DNA of 64,000 nucleotides from Lamellibrachia columna (lineage: Eukaryota > Annelida > Polychaeta > Sabellida > Siboglinidae). The position numbers and the translations under genes are program-made. Position 1 is the stretch's first letter. Each line of letters opens with the position of its first letter. The notes beneath the pieces are model-generated. The model had not been told where the DNA came from and searched no databases. It saw only the letters and a program-made list of their open reading frames with translations. This document shows, one piece after another, positions 34,359 to 44,677 of this stretch. The stretch spans positions 3,164,227 to 3,228,226 of the forward strand of contig OY759261.1 of NCBI GenBank assembly GCA_963662155.1, read 5' to 3'.

Positions 34359-34775
34359 GTGTAGGGGTAAGACCACAGTTGACCTTTCTGTTTATTGTTT
34401 CGCATGAATGTAGGGCGTATTAAATTGTGATATGTGAAATTAAACAATTCATATGATGTGATATAAGTGCAGTTGAGCAGGCATATTCACAGGTGTGTCT
34501 GTAGAAGCTATTGGCTGTGAAATAGTAATTTTTTTAGAGTTTAACAGGTGGGCGCATGAATACATAGCTATTTTTGTAAATATTGACAGGCATCGCACGT
34601 GGGGGCGTATTAAAAGAGCTGGAGGTATATGACTTTGACAAAACTTGGTCAGCATGTCAATGATGGTGGCAGTTACTGTGAACACTTTCAGATTTTTTAG
34701 TGGTAACGTTTTCTTATAATCAGATAAAACTAACATGGCCACCAGTGCAATTTTGTACTGTGGTCTGACCTCAAA
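34359..34775. repeat. Dispersed repeat, copy 1
   Basis: About 400 bases from 'gggtaagaccacagttgacc' to 'ctgtggtctgacctc' recur in the same orientation at 36581-36995 with roughly 10 percent difference and small indels. No coding content. Probably a mobile element of unknown type. Confidence 0.85.
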
Positions 34776-34983
34776 TAAACAGAAGTCATGGTCACAACAC
34801 GGTTATAAAGTGTTGATATGCTTATGTTTTTGTCGTTGTTGTTAGCTTAATTGTGGATATTACAAGTAATTTGGATGAAATTATTAGTTTTTTTTAACAA
34901 GTTTCTTATAATTTTTATCATTTGCAACTACGATAATATAATTAGGGCTCATATTTTTTATTAAATAATAATAAAAACTGTTG
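34776..34983. other. No feature
   Basis: AT-rich filler before the SINE. Confidence 0.5.
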
Positions 34984-35215
34984 CTAACCTGCCCCATCTT
35001 GCGGTTAGAACATCGGCCTCTCAATCGAAAGAACCCGGGTTCGAATCCTCTTGGTGCCGTTTTAAAGCTTTGGCAACTTCGTTCATCCCACGTTGCCACA
35101 GTTAACTCAGCTCTATAAATGAGTCTGTAGATGGCGCTGTACAATGGCGACATGCTGTCACGGCTCCTGTGACGGCAAACAGAATTCCTGTACTTCAGGC
35201 AATAAAGATTATTAT
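34984..35215 (+). mobile_element. tRNA-derived SINE, plus orientation
   Basis: The head has 'gcggttagaacatcggc' and 'gggttcgaatcc' (B box), followed by the body 'ccgttttaaagctttggcaa' and a tail ending 'aataaagattattattgtg'. Missing acceptor-stem pairing and the long body rule out a functional tRNA. Confidence 0.75.
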
Positions 35216-36580
35216 TGTGTGTGTTTGACCTAGAAAATTGCCGGTGTCAGGCAAGATAATAATATATTATATATCATATATTTTATTGATTCCATCCAGT
35301 CAAGAGCATTATTTGTTAAGCGCCACTATTATTTTAACTGTTTAACCGTCTCCTTTAGGAAGTGTCCTATAACTGATCTACTAAATATCAAAAATGTCAA
35401 ATAAATGTACATTTTAGTTTTGTACTATAACAATTGATTTGTTCAAGTTGATATTTTGTACAATTTGATGATTAATATGATATTTAATTGTTAATAAACA
35501 CAATTTTTGTTATATGTTAAAATAGCAGGAAAGAGCTTATTGCAGTAAACTAAAAACCTAAAATAAGCAATTTTTAGTATAAACAATAACTGTTGCCCTT
35601 GCAAGATGCCTAATCACCACATAGCAATACCTATTTTAAGTTGTGTGCAGTACTTTGTAAGTGCTTGGGCACAAGGAAATGAAAGTATGTAACCCTAACC
35701 TTAGCTAACCCCATACCTAGCTAACCCCATCCATAGCTAACCCTAACCCTGAAGTGATTTAAAGAAGATATAATCATTCCCATAGGCACAGGTTGATAGA
35801 AAAGTGAACAGTTTGCTTGGAAAAGGCAGACAGCAGTAGCAATCACGAACATCATGGTACAGATTGGATGCCAAAATGGAAAGTTGGTCAAAATTATGGG
35901 ATATGATACGAGTATGTGAGGGAGCAGGTAGCCATGTTGCACAAGAAGAGTCATTGTGATATTTGTTTTGTGGCCCAGTGTGTTAGTAACATTGTGTAAA
36001 AAAATTTGACAGAATAGTTTTATTTTGGTTGTGTCACAGCCACTGGAAGCATTGCGTAGATTAGCAAATCTGGCCACAACGGTATCTCGTCATATGATAC
36101 CCCTTTATGGCGGCGTATCGAAATCAAGCTGTTCGCCTTGTATCTTATCAACTAGAAGTATGAAAGCAGGCACATAAACAATAACATTTGACCTAAAATC
36201 CTGTTAAATGTGAAAAAATTCCCATTTTCTTACAAAGTTATGCTGTGTTTGGTTAAAGATCAAGCAATTATATGATTATTAGTTTGAAAATAAACTCATT
36301 GGTATATTTAAAGAGACGGTGAGCAGGCTTCATTGGTTTGCAGTGTTCTGGAAATCTAGTGTACTTGATCTATGATTTATCAAGTGTCAAAATCAACCTA
36401 TAATTAAATTATGTGACTGGTTTTCAGCTAATATTACAGGCAAGGCATTGTTTAGACTTGGCTGTCAAACAAATAATAATGACTTGACAAGCAGGAGTGT
36501 TCCATAATGTGTCTACATATACATTGTGCCGCAACTTGATATAAAATTTGCCACTTTCTTAAACAAAAAAATTCCCTATT
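35216..36580. other. Intron; telomere-like patch at 35690-35752
   Basis: 35690-35752 contains 'gtaaccctaacctt' then several 'agctaacccc' units, reminiscent of degenerate CCCTAA repeats. The 118-codon minus ORF (35721-36077) shows no family signature. Nothing else is seen. Confidence 0.45.
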
Positions 36581-36995
36581 TGGGGTAAGACCACAGTTGA
36601 CCTTCCTATTTATTGTTTCACACGAATGTAGGGCTTATTAAATTGTGATATGTGAAATTAAACAATTCATATGATGTGACATAAGTGCAGTTGAGCAGGC
36701 ATATTCACAGGTTTGTTTGTAGAAGCTGTTGGCTGTGAAATAGGGCATTTTTTAGTGTTTAATGGGCAGAGGGATTTATGGGAATTTTTTGCAATGGGCC
36801 ACGTGGGCGCATGAATACATGGCGTTTTAAAAGAGCTGGAGGTATGTGGTTTTGAAAAACTTGGTCAACATGTCAATGAGATGATGGCAGTTACTGTGAA
36901 AATGTTTCAGAATTTTTGATGGTCACGTTTCCTTATAATCAGACAAAACATTAACATGGCCACCAATGCAATTTTGTACTGTGGTCTGACCTCTG
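36581..36995. repeat. Dispersed repeat, copy 2
   Basis: Direct-orientation partner of 34359-34775. Carries an extra 'gtgtttaatgggcagaggga' segment and a partial internal rearrangement. Confidence 0.85.
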
Positions 36996-38149
36996 TGGTC
37001 CATAGGTCCACTCAAAGCACTTTCTACTTCACCCCCTTATAAATGTTAAATCCGTCACAGTGGGTTTGTCTTTTCTAGTTAATCTTCAGAGAGATTACAA
37101 GTCTGTCTTGACTTTACAAGAATTTATTAAACAGTATGTACGACACAGTCACAACCAGCTTGTCTTTAGTTAGAGTGCTTTGTCTTTGCTGGCTATCGAA
37201 CTGGCATATACCATTACATGATCGTGATCTGAGTCTCGCTGTCTCACTACTTCTACTAATCTAGGCTATGTCTAATTAGTTGCCTTCATAGCAACTGTTT
37301 CATATAATATGTTAACATCAAGTTAAAATTTACAAAGTTCAGCAGTTATGGATTCTATTCACACAAAACAAGTGTACATCTAGACTAATCCCATTTATCC
37401 AGTTTGATGAAAGGCAATTCCCTTACGAGGACACACGAACGTGACCTGAATAGAATGACTTCCCCTAGCTGGATGGTATCCACTATGATCAATAGATAAC
37501 CATTTAATAATCTATCCACAAGAGAGCGGGATCTGCAGTGTATCCCCTGTGATCGACAATCATCTTACAAGGCACTACAAGTTATAAAGTTAGTTACACT
37601 GCCTTGCTCTTTACACTCAGGCAGACCTGTTCATTTCAACACTAAATCAACTTCTCTGGTACACCATGCTACAATTACAAAGACTGGTCGGTCTCAAATA
37701 TCCATGAACTGAGGCAATGTGATACCATATGAAAGAACTTATGTGGACATTTGATGTAACTCGCATAGCGTTGTTAACAATTGTACATAACTATGAACTA
37801 CTATTGTTCTGAGTTGCGTAATATACGTCAAGCATACACATCAGTTCCTTCATATGGATTGTTTTAATGAGCACGCCTAGAAATGTTCAGGCTCATACAT
37901 ACGAAACAGACCAACAGCACAAATACAGCCGCATTTATGTACTTCCCCACAAGAGGGCAGTAGTTAAATAGGCTTTAGTCTGCAAAACCAATAAATTATA
38001 AATATCATGTAGCACTTATATACAAACAATTAGCACAAAAACAAAAATGTTCGTACAATGAACACTGACATGTATACACACCACACACTTACAAATAACA
38101 TATATGAGATATACGCATGACACATAACTAATAGAGCAATGAAACTATT
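36996..38149. other. Intron; SINE-body remnant at 37580-37740
   Basis: 37590-37740 resembles the body of the SINE at 11098-11421 ('cagacctgttcatt', 'caacttctct', 'ctcaaatatcca'). No exon is recognised in the rest. Confidence 0.45.
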
Positions 38150-38575
38150 TAATTAAAATCGGGGTGGCTCCTATGATAGCGACCAATTTTGTCCTAGTGG
38201 GAGCCACCAACCCCATCGGCATTAATTTTGATATGTTTACGTCTTCAACTATTTCAGCAAAATTCATAGGCGGATGTATGTATGTATTATGTGTTATATG
38301 TTTATGAGGGATATGTATGTAAATGCATATATATGTATACATATGGGTATATGCCTATTTGTTCAAACCAAAACAGATGTAACATAACTGAATTATTGTA
38401 TTTGGGGTGAAACAAATAAACTTCTTCTTCAGTGTGGGTGGAACAAAATTCCCCAAGCTTTGAAACGGTAACAAGAGGATTTGAACCACTGTCCTCTTGA
38501 TGGGTCGGGGATAATTCCTGTTAAGAGACCAGGCTTGGCCGCCAGCATAGGAGCCACCCTGATATTTAAATGATA
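38150..38575. mobile_element. Inverted-repeat element with SINE-like interior
   Basis: 'ggggtggctcctatgatagc' (38160-38180) is inverted at 38535-38562 ('gccagcataggagccaccct'). Inside the right half is a minus-orientation SINE-head-like stretch ('gaggatttgaaccactg'). The left copy is followed by a second 'gggagccacc' phrase. Confidence 0.5.
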
Positions 38576-39089
38576 TCCTCAAAATGCTTAATTGACAAAA
38601 TCTCTGTGCTAGTTACGAATATAATGCAGTAAATTAGTTACTGGCGTAGTATAGATCCTTCAACAATACACCAGAGATAACAGTTTATTCACTGTGTATT
38701 TTTGTTTGGAAATGTGATATTTAGGACAAGGGGCGTACAATCATTGCCGTTGTTGGCATAAGTAGCAGCTCAATCAGGTTCACTAAGTGTTCTTGGTAAT
38801 TTTGTAAGTAGTAAGTGTTTATATAACTTATGAATCCACGCATACTGTGTGCTAGTATTGTACCTTTTATTCATTGAGTATTGTTTACTAGAAGCGGTAT
38901 GTTATATCTTAATTTTTTTTGTAAATTGTTGCTCTATGTTATTGTTGCCACATAAATTGTGAATACTATTATCTGTTTGCTACAACTGAGAGTTTGATGT
39001 TCTAATCTGTACACTACCATGACCCACATAATAAGGTGTGTCAATGCACTGTTTGCTTGATAAATCTTATTGCACAATATGATTTGCAG
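38576..39089. other. End of 12.5-kb intron
   Basis: AT-rich; no feature apart from the acceptor 'gatttgcag' at 39081-39089. Confidence 0.6.
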
Positions 39090-39295
39090 GTCGCCGGAAT
39101 GGTGAGCTTCTACATCATGACACGAGGGAAACATCCCTACGCACCACCTGGCAAGGACTACGAGATTGAAAATAACGTTATGAAAGGCGAGTCTGACTTG
39201 TCACCTATTGAACGTGACTTTGAGGCTAATGATCTCATCAGTAGCATGCTGGCTGATGACCCAAAGGCACGACCATCAGCAGAACAACTTCGAAG
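39090..39295 (+). CDS. Kinase-KEN gene B, exon 6 (kinase C-lobe)
   Basis: A 206-nt exon after 'gatttgcag', phase 0 in and phase 2 out ('cgaag' before 'gtgagg'). It encodes 'VAGMVSFYIMTRGKHPYAPP', matching the IRE1 'SAGCVFYY..S.G.HPFG' segment, then an acidic turn and 'EANDLISSMLADDPKARPSA', the 'LI..M...DP..RPSA' block that ends kinase C-lobes. It must be joined over a 12.5-kb intron to 26593; phase and sequence agree. Confidence 0.9.
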
Positions 39296-39384
39296 GTGAG
39301 GGCATTAGCACTGCAGTCACTACTAGACATGTTTGTTAGAAAGAGAGATTAATTGGTACATCAATCTCATAACCTTAATTTGTA

Positions 39385-39530
39385 TACTAAAAACAAGGTT
39401 GACACATATCTCAGGAGGGCGGGTTACACATAAATGTTGGACTCTTGATAAGCCAATAGCTTCCTTGTCCACTTGCCATATGGGCCTTTGCCTTGGATGG
39501 CAATCTTGTTAAATCTTGTTAAATCAGTCT
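39385..39530 (+). mobile_element. CR1 LINE 3'-terminal fragment
   Basis: Encodes only the last residues ('NKVDTYLRRAGYT') and the 3' untranslated end with two 'aaatcttgtt' tail repeats. A 5'-truncated insertion of about 145 bases. Confidence 0.9.
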
Positions 39531-39707
39531 CATAACCTTAATGTGTATATGAGATAACAATGTGATGATGACATAAAATAAATAAAAGAAGAATACAGAA
39601 AAGAGCACACATGTAAATACACTGTTCGTATATTAATAGTGTCCAGATGCACTGTGTCAGAAACTGTCAGAGGTGACATGTGATGTTGGCTACGCATGTG
39701 ATGTTGA

Positions 39708-39742
39708 CACGCACGCACGCACGCACGCACGCATGCACGCAC
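39708..39742. repeat. (ACGC)n microsatellite
   Basis: 'acgcacgcacgcacgcacgc' followed by 'atgcacgc'. It lies about 50 bases upstream of the next exon. Confidence 0.9.
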
Positions 39743-39794
39743 TACTATGCCAGATGCTTTCAGAGATGACATGTGATGCTGGGATATGTTGTAG

Positions 39795-39872
39795 ACATCT
39801 GTACTTCTGGAGTGACAGGGACCGATATGAATTCATTGTTGGTGTTGCCAAAGAAGAAGAGGTACACATGAG
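39795..39872 (+). CDS. Kinase-KEN gene B, exon 7 (kinase-to-KEN link)
   Basis: A 78-nt exon after 'gttgtag', completing the split Arg codon. It encodes 'RHLYFWSDRDRYEFIVGVAK' and 'EEEVHM', then leaves in phase 2 ('atgag' before 'gtaagt'). The 'HP.FW...R..F...V..E' pattern marks the boundary of kinase and KEN domains in IRE1 and RNase L. The next in-phase exon (55584, one leading base) is 15.7 kb downstream and begins with the expected KEN segment. Confidence 0.9.
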
Positions 39873-39936
39873 GTAAGTCATTGGGTGTCACTTCAGCAAC
39901 ATGTGTGGGCTGTTTACTTAGAAACAACTCATATCA

Positions 39937-40327
39937 GGGTTCGAGATTACAGGTGACCCAAGTCTATCAAAAATGCCATTGGACTACAAAAACACTTCTG
40001 TGTGGTGGTCCAGTGGTCCACTGAAAAAATTGAGGCAGTAAAAAAACATCGGATGTCTTTTGTGCCCAAAGACATATTTAATTAATTTTTAAAATCTGAT
40101 ATAAAAAATTCATGGTTGCGTTGAAAAGCACTGGAAAATGTTCGTTCCTCGACAACATAGCATTAACTTCATCCGCTGGTCTAGTGTTTGGTACTGTGGT
40201 AGAGATACTGCGTAGGACACTAAGCGCTGATATAATAAACACTGGCCATAACTACTATTATGTGTATTATATGATAACTACACTATTACAGGTAACATAC
40301 GATTCATTATTTTTTTTCTATGTGTGC
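39937..40327. other. Possible hAT-like transposon end
   Basis: 'cagggttcgagattacaggt' at 39937 resembles an hAT-like terminus and is followed by 'ggtggtccagtggtccactg', also echoed in the first 100 bases of the window. No matching right end was found. Confidence 0.35.
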
Positions 40328-41793
40328 TTTTTCCTTGGCTGAGCAGCTGTCCCTCCACTCTGGGGACAGGCGCTGACGCAAGGCATCAAGGAAGGTGTTG
40401 ATTTCTTCCTTGGCAGAGCATCTGTCCCTCTCCTCTCTGGGGATGGGTGCTGACGCAAGGCATCAAGGAAGGTGTTGATTTCTTCCTTGGCTGAGCATCT
40501 GTCCCTCTCCACTCTGGGGACGGGCGCTGATGCAAGGCATCAAGGAAGGTGTTGATTTCTTCCTTGGCTGAGCATCTGTCCCTCTCCTCTCTGGGGACGG
40601 GCGCTGACGCAAGGCATCAAGGAAGGTGTTGATTTCTTCCTTGGCAGAGCATCTGTCCCTCTCCTCTCTGGGGATGGGTGCTGACGCAAGGCATCAAGGA
40701 AGGTGTTGATTTCTTCCTTGGCTGAGCATCTGTCCCTCTCCTCTCTGGGGACGGGCGCTGACGCAAGGCATCAAGGAAGGTGTTGATTTCTTCCTTGGCT
40801 GAGCATCTGTCCCTCTCCACTCTGGGGACAGGCGCTGACGCAAGGCATCAAGGAAGGTGTTGATTTCTTCCTTGGCTGAGCATCTGTCCCTCTCCTCTCT
40901 GGGGACAGGCGCTGACGTAAGGCATCAAGGAAGGTGTTGATTTCTTCCTTGGCTGAGCATCTGTCCCTCTCCTCTCTGGGGACGGGCGCTGATGCAAGGC
41001 ATCAAGGAAGGTGTTGACTTCTTCCTTGGCTGAGCATCTGTCCCTCTCCTCTCTGGGGACGGGCGCTGACGCAAGGCATCAAGGAAGGTGTTGATTTCTT
41101 CCTTGGCTGAGCATCTGTCCCTCTCCTCTCTGGGGACGGGCGCTGACGCAAGGCATCAAGGAAGGTGTTGACTTCTTCCTTGGCTGAGCAGCTGCCCCTC
41201 TCAACTCTGCGGTGGGTGCTGATGCAAGGCATCAAGGAAGGTGTTGACTTCTTCCTTGGCAGAGCATCTGTCCCTCTCCTCTCTGGGGATGGGCGCTGAT
41301 GCAAGGCATCAAGGAAGGTGTTGACTTCTTCCTTGCAGAGCATCTGTCCCTCTCCTCTCTGGGGACGGGCGCTGATGCAAGGCATCAAGGAAGGTGTTGA
41401 TTTCTTCCTTGGCTGAGCATCTGTCCCTCTCCTCTCTGGGGACGGGCGCTGACGCAAGGCATCAAGGAAGGTGTTGACTTCTTCCTTGGCTGAGCAGCTG
41501 CCCCTCTCCACTCTGGGGGTGGGTGCTGACGCAAGGCATCAAGGAAGGTGTTGACTTCTTCCTTGCAGAGCATCTGTCCCTCTCCTCTCTGGGGACGAGC
41601 GCTGATGCAAGGCATCAAGGAAGGTGTTGACTTCTTCCTTGGCAGAGCATCTGTCCCTCTCCTCTCTGGGGACGGGCACTGACGCAAGGCACCAAGGAAG
41701 GTGTTGACTTCTTCCTTGGCTGAGCAGCTGCCCCTCTCCACTCTGGGGATGGGTGCTAACGCAAGGCACCAAGGAAAGCGTTGACTTTTTTCA
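40328..41793. repeat. 77-bp satellite array, about 19 units
   Basis: The unit contains 'ttccttggctgagcatctgt', 'ccctctcctctctgggga' and 'gctgacgcaaggcatcaagg', repeated at exactly 77 bases (for example 40382 to 40459). Unit ends 'ttccttgg' and 'ccaaggaa' are inverted repeats in copies that keep 'cacc'. Deletion variants occur at 41332 and 41572. The minus-strand ORFs across it are by-products. One isolated unit lies at 51493-51557. Confidence 0.96.
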
Positions 41794-42725
41794 TGTGCTT
41801 CCTCCGCTCGGTACCCCGTTACCCCCGGTGTATCTGTGTTACATCTGTCGTATGGAAATGTTTGTGCAGCCCTTTCTCTGTTTGTGTTGAGATACACCAA
41901 CTATTGGGTAGGTTGGTAATGGGCAATCCAATTTATTAACAAACAGGGATTGCCGCTGTGCACATATAGTATATACAGTGTTTACCACATCTTGTACACA
42001 GCCAGGTACATACAGGTTATTGATTCCTGTACCACACATGTTGGTATGTACTACAATTTAGTGTACAATACATATATAATAATCACATTAGTTCTTAATT
42101 TTTTTATTTAACTAGCAAAATGTCAAAAGACAGTTATGTACCAAAAACCGTTGTTGCTGTTAGATATAGTTGCAGCATACAACTGTTAGATAGAGTCACA
42201 GTATATAAAACACAAGGGAAAAAGATACCTGTGCAGACTGTACACCTTCTATAGTACTAGCTAAAGTATTTACCATTTGATATATATATATATATAAAAG
42301 TGGGGGAATAGTACCCCCCCTGGCCCCACGTGTTTGCAGGTGGTGGCCAAATACCCTACTAAAGGGCTGCCATTCATTAAGCTAGACTCAAAGCCTAGAA
42401 CATCTGTCTTGCCAACCATAACAGGACACCGAAAGGTGTAAACAGACTTGGTTAATGTTAGTTAGTCAACGGCACGTTCACCATCACAACGCCAAAAAGT
42501 TGAATAATGCAAGCTATGCTAAGTGAAATAAAACCGACATAGTAGTCGGACTTGTGTTAGGCTGTCCTGTCATGCCTGTCCCTCCCCCAACAGAGGGGTA
42601 GGCCACCTCACAACCCACCCTCTGCCAAGAGATGTACAAAACACTTCAAGTTACTGACATGGCGATACACCCTTCAATCCTAGCACTCATCCTTGAGAAA
42701 GTGTTCATCCATCAGCCTTGAGAAC
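41794..42725. other. No gene; possible DIRS-adjacent sequence
   Basis: A short (TA)n at 42280-42296, then a GC-richer stretch. It could be the 3' part of the DIRS element to its right, but I see no split-repeat termini. Confidence 0.4.
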
Positions 42726-42885
42726 TAGCCAGTATCACGGACACGCCACAGCCAGTGTCGCGGACCCATCACAGTCGGCATCACAGACCTGTCACAGTCG
42801 GTATCGCAGACTCGTCACAGTCGGTATCACGGACCCATCACAGTTGGTATCACGGGCCCGTCACAGTCAGTATCGCGGAACAGTG
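42726..42885. repeat. 23-bp tandem repeat, about 7 units
   Basis: Unit 'cagtcggtatcacggaccca' plus 'tca', with 'tcgcag' and 'tcacgg' variants. Confidence 0.88.
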
Positions 42886-42945
42886 CGGACATGAAACACA
42901 ATTGTTACATGTAGTTAGGTGTGTGTTATCAGTGGCTGTTTCACT

Positions 42946-44180
42946 TTATGTGGACGGTTTACTAGAGATTGAATCTACCCGAATATATTTCTGGTAAGAG
43001 TTAGAATGCCAACGGCCCATAGCCTTAATCTGTTCAGTTGAGAAACTGGATTTAGTCGCTGCCCCTATCCTGAAAGAGTGTGGTGAAATTTTCTCGCCTG
43101 CTAATTCTGTGTTAACTAGCACTGCTTTGAGGTATTTAGCAAAAGCAGTCTTCTGAACTGGCAACTTATTGGCACATTGAAAAAGGGGCCCTGATCATGT
43201 CCCCTGAGCTTGATACAATCCACCATCCTATGATACAGACATGGTGTTTTTCCTATGGGGAGGACGTCCAGGCTGAAAGGACGACCTGCACTGCGCTTGT
43301 ACAACTGGAAGACCAGGCGTAATTTGACCGGTTTGATGCGACATTGTGTCACAGAAAGATGTGCTGGTTGGCTGTTACCTCACCCAAAGAACATGATACT
43401 GAACATAGCATGGAGCAAGACTACCATGTAAGAAGAGCATTGGGACACAGGAACTGATTTAATGATGATGGACAGATCACACGAGAAGACAGGCTGACGT
43501 TGGTCCATGTGAGGGCAAACATGTGCCACCCCTTCACTGTTTTTATAACTAAATAGTCATTTGTTGGATCGGGGTAGCGACATGCCTTGTGACATTCTGA
43601 GATAGCCGATAGGAAAGTCCTAATCGTACTAGCTGCCTTGCCTTGCCTTGCCAGTTTTGAAATACTGAACAAAAGCAAAGCCTGTGTTAGGGGAGGCTGG
43701 CAGGTATCGCCTTTTTCTATCCAGTGCTTATACAAAAGTTACGAATCTTGTTCAATTACTCTTGTAATGTCTGGCACTGCTTGGTGCAAAGGCAGCGTCC
43801 ATAGTAGTCAGGGCGCTGTGTGCCAGGGTAGCCAATGTGTAGGAACTGGTGCTGGGCGGTCATCCAGACTGTGCTGAACGATGAGTGCCCGTTCTACCTG
43901 CAACCACGAGATAAGATCGGCAACAACATTGATCTTACCCGGGATGTGCTTGGCGCGGAAACATATATTATAAGACAGACATGCAACAATCAGTTGTCAG
44001 AGCAAACACATTAACTGAGGATCCTTGGCAGTTTGCCTGTTCATTACTGCCATGACTGCTGTATTGTCTGAAAAGAACAACATTCGTTGATTAGTCCATT
44101 ACTGGCCCCCAGATCACATCTGATGACGTCTATCTGTTAGGTAGAAAAGACAATCAGCCATTAAAAGTGTGCAGAAATTC
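42946..44180 (-). pseudogene. DIRS-type retroelement: RNase H and tyrosine recombinase, broken
   Basis: Reading leftward on the minus strand: an RNase H-like end (44180-43860) with 'VLFSDNTAVMAVMNRQTAKD' and 'FRAKHIPGKINVVADL' (one stop inside), then tyrosine-recombinase pieces. 43421-43735 holds the SAM-like N-terminal part ('KAASTIRTFLSAISECHKAC'). 43116-43352 is intermediate. 42946-43164 holds the catalytic C-terminus: 'ISPHSFRIGAAT' carries the His-x-x-Arg pair and 'MGRWHSNSYQKYIRV' the nucleophilic Tyr. RNase H followed by a tyrosine recombinase is the DIRS order. Frameshifts separate every piece. Confidence 0.85.
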
Positions 44181-44677
44181 AAGCCATGCGGATATGTTTC
44201 TATGTGCCGAAACGGTCAGACGAATGCGATGGTTGGCTCTCGTCTTGCCTCTAGTTAAGTTGATTATTCATCTTAACCTAATTCAGGTGAACCCCATCAC
44301 ATGGAAGGCAACATCACTGTGAAACGCATATGCTTAAGTACAGCCATGTTTACATTTGAAATGGACATTTGAGCACACAAACGTTTAAAGCAATTCTTTG
44401 GGAATTTTAATCTCTATAATGTACACAATTATTAATCCTGTTAATATGACTAATTCATGTAATTTTATGCATTTATTTTATTAGAATTAAGTTTTATTAA
44501 TCACTAATTTTCCAGTTCACGCCAGCATTCAGGATCCGTATAAGGCATGCTCATGAATATTCGGTACCGTCCGTCAGACTTCGGTTAGCTCCGCTGAGTT
44601 TATGGGGCAAGAAAAACGTGTACCACGTCATCAACATGTGTGTGTTTTGATTAGCTACCGCCATGTGGTGTGCGCAT
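44181..44677. other. Upstream region of transposase-like pseudogene
   Basis: CpG-containing sequence at 44520-44670 precedes the ATG at 44678 and may hold its old promoter. No defined motif is recognised. Confidence 0.35.

Noticed and set aside
35721..36077. 118-codon minus-strand ORF
   Set aside because: No recognisable domain, no splice or promoter context, and it begins within the telomere-like patch.
40318..41900. Several minus-strand ORFs (up to 171 codons) with Ser/Pro/Arg-rich repeats
   Set aside because: They are translations of the 77-bp satellite. Because 77 is not a multiple of three, the frame changes every unit, so no constant protein repeat is encoded.
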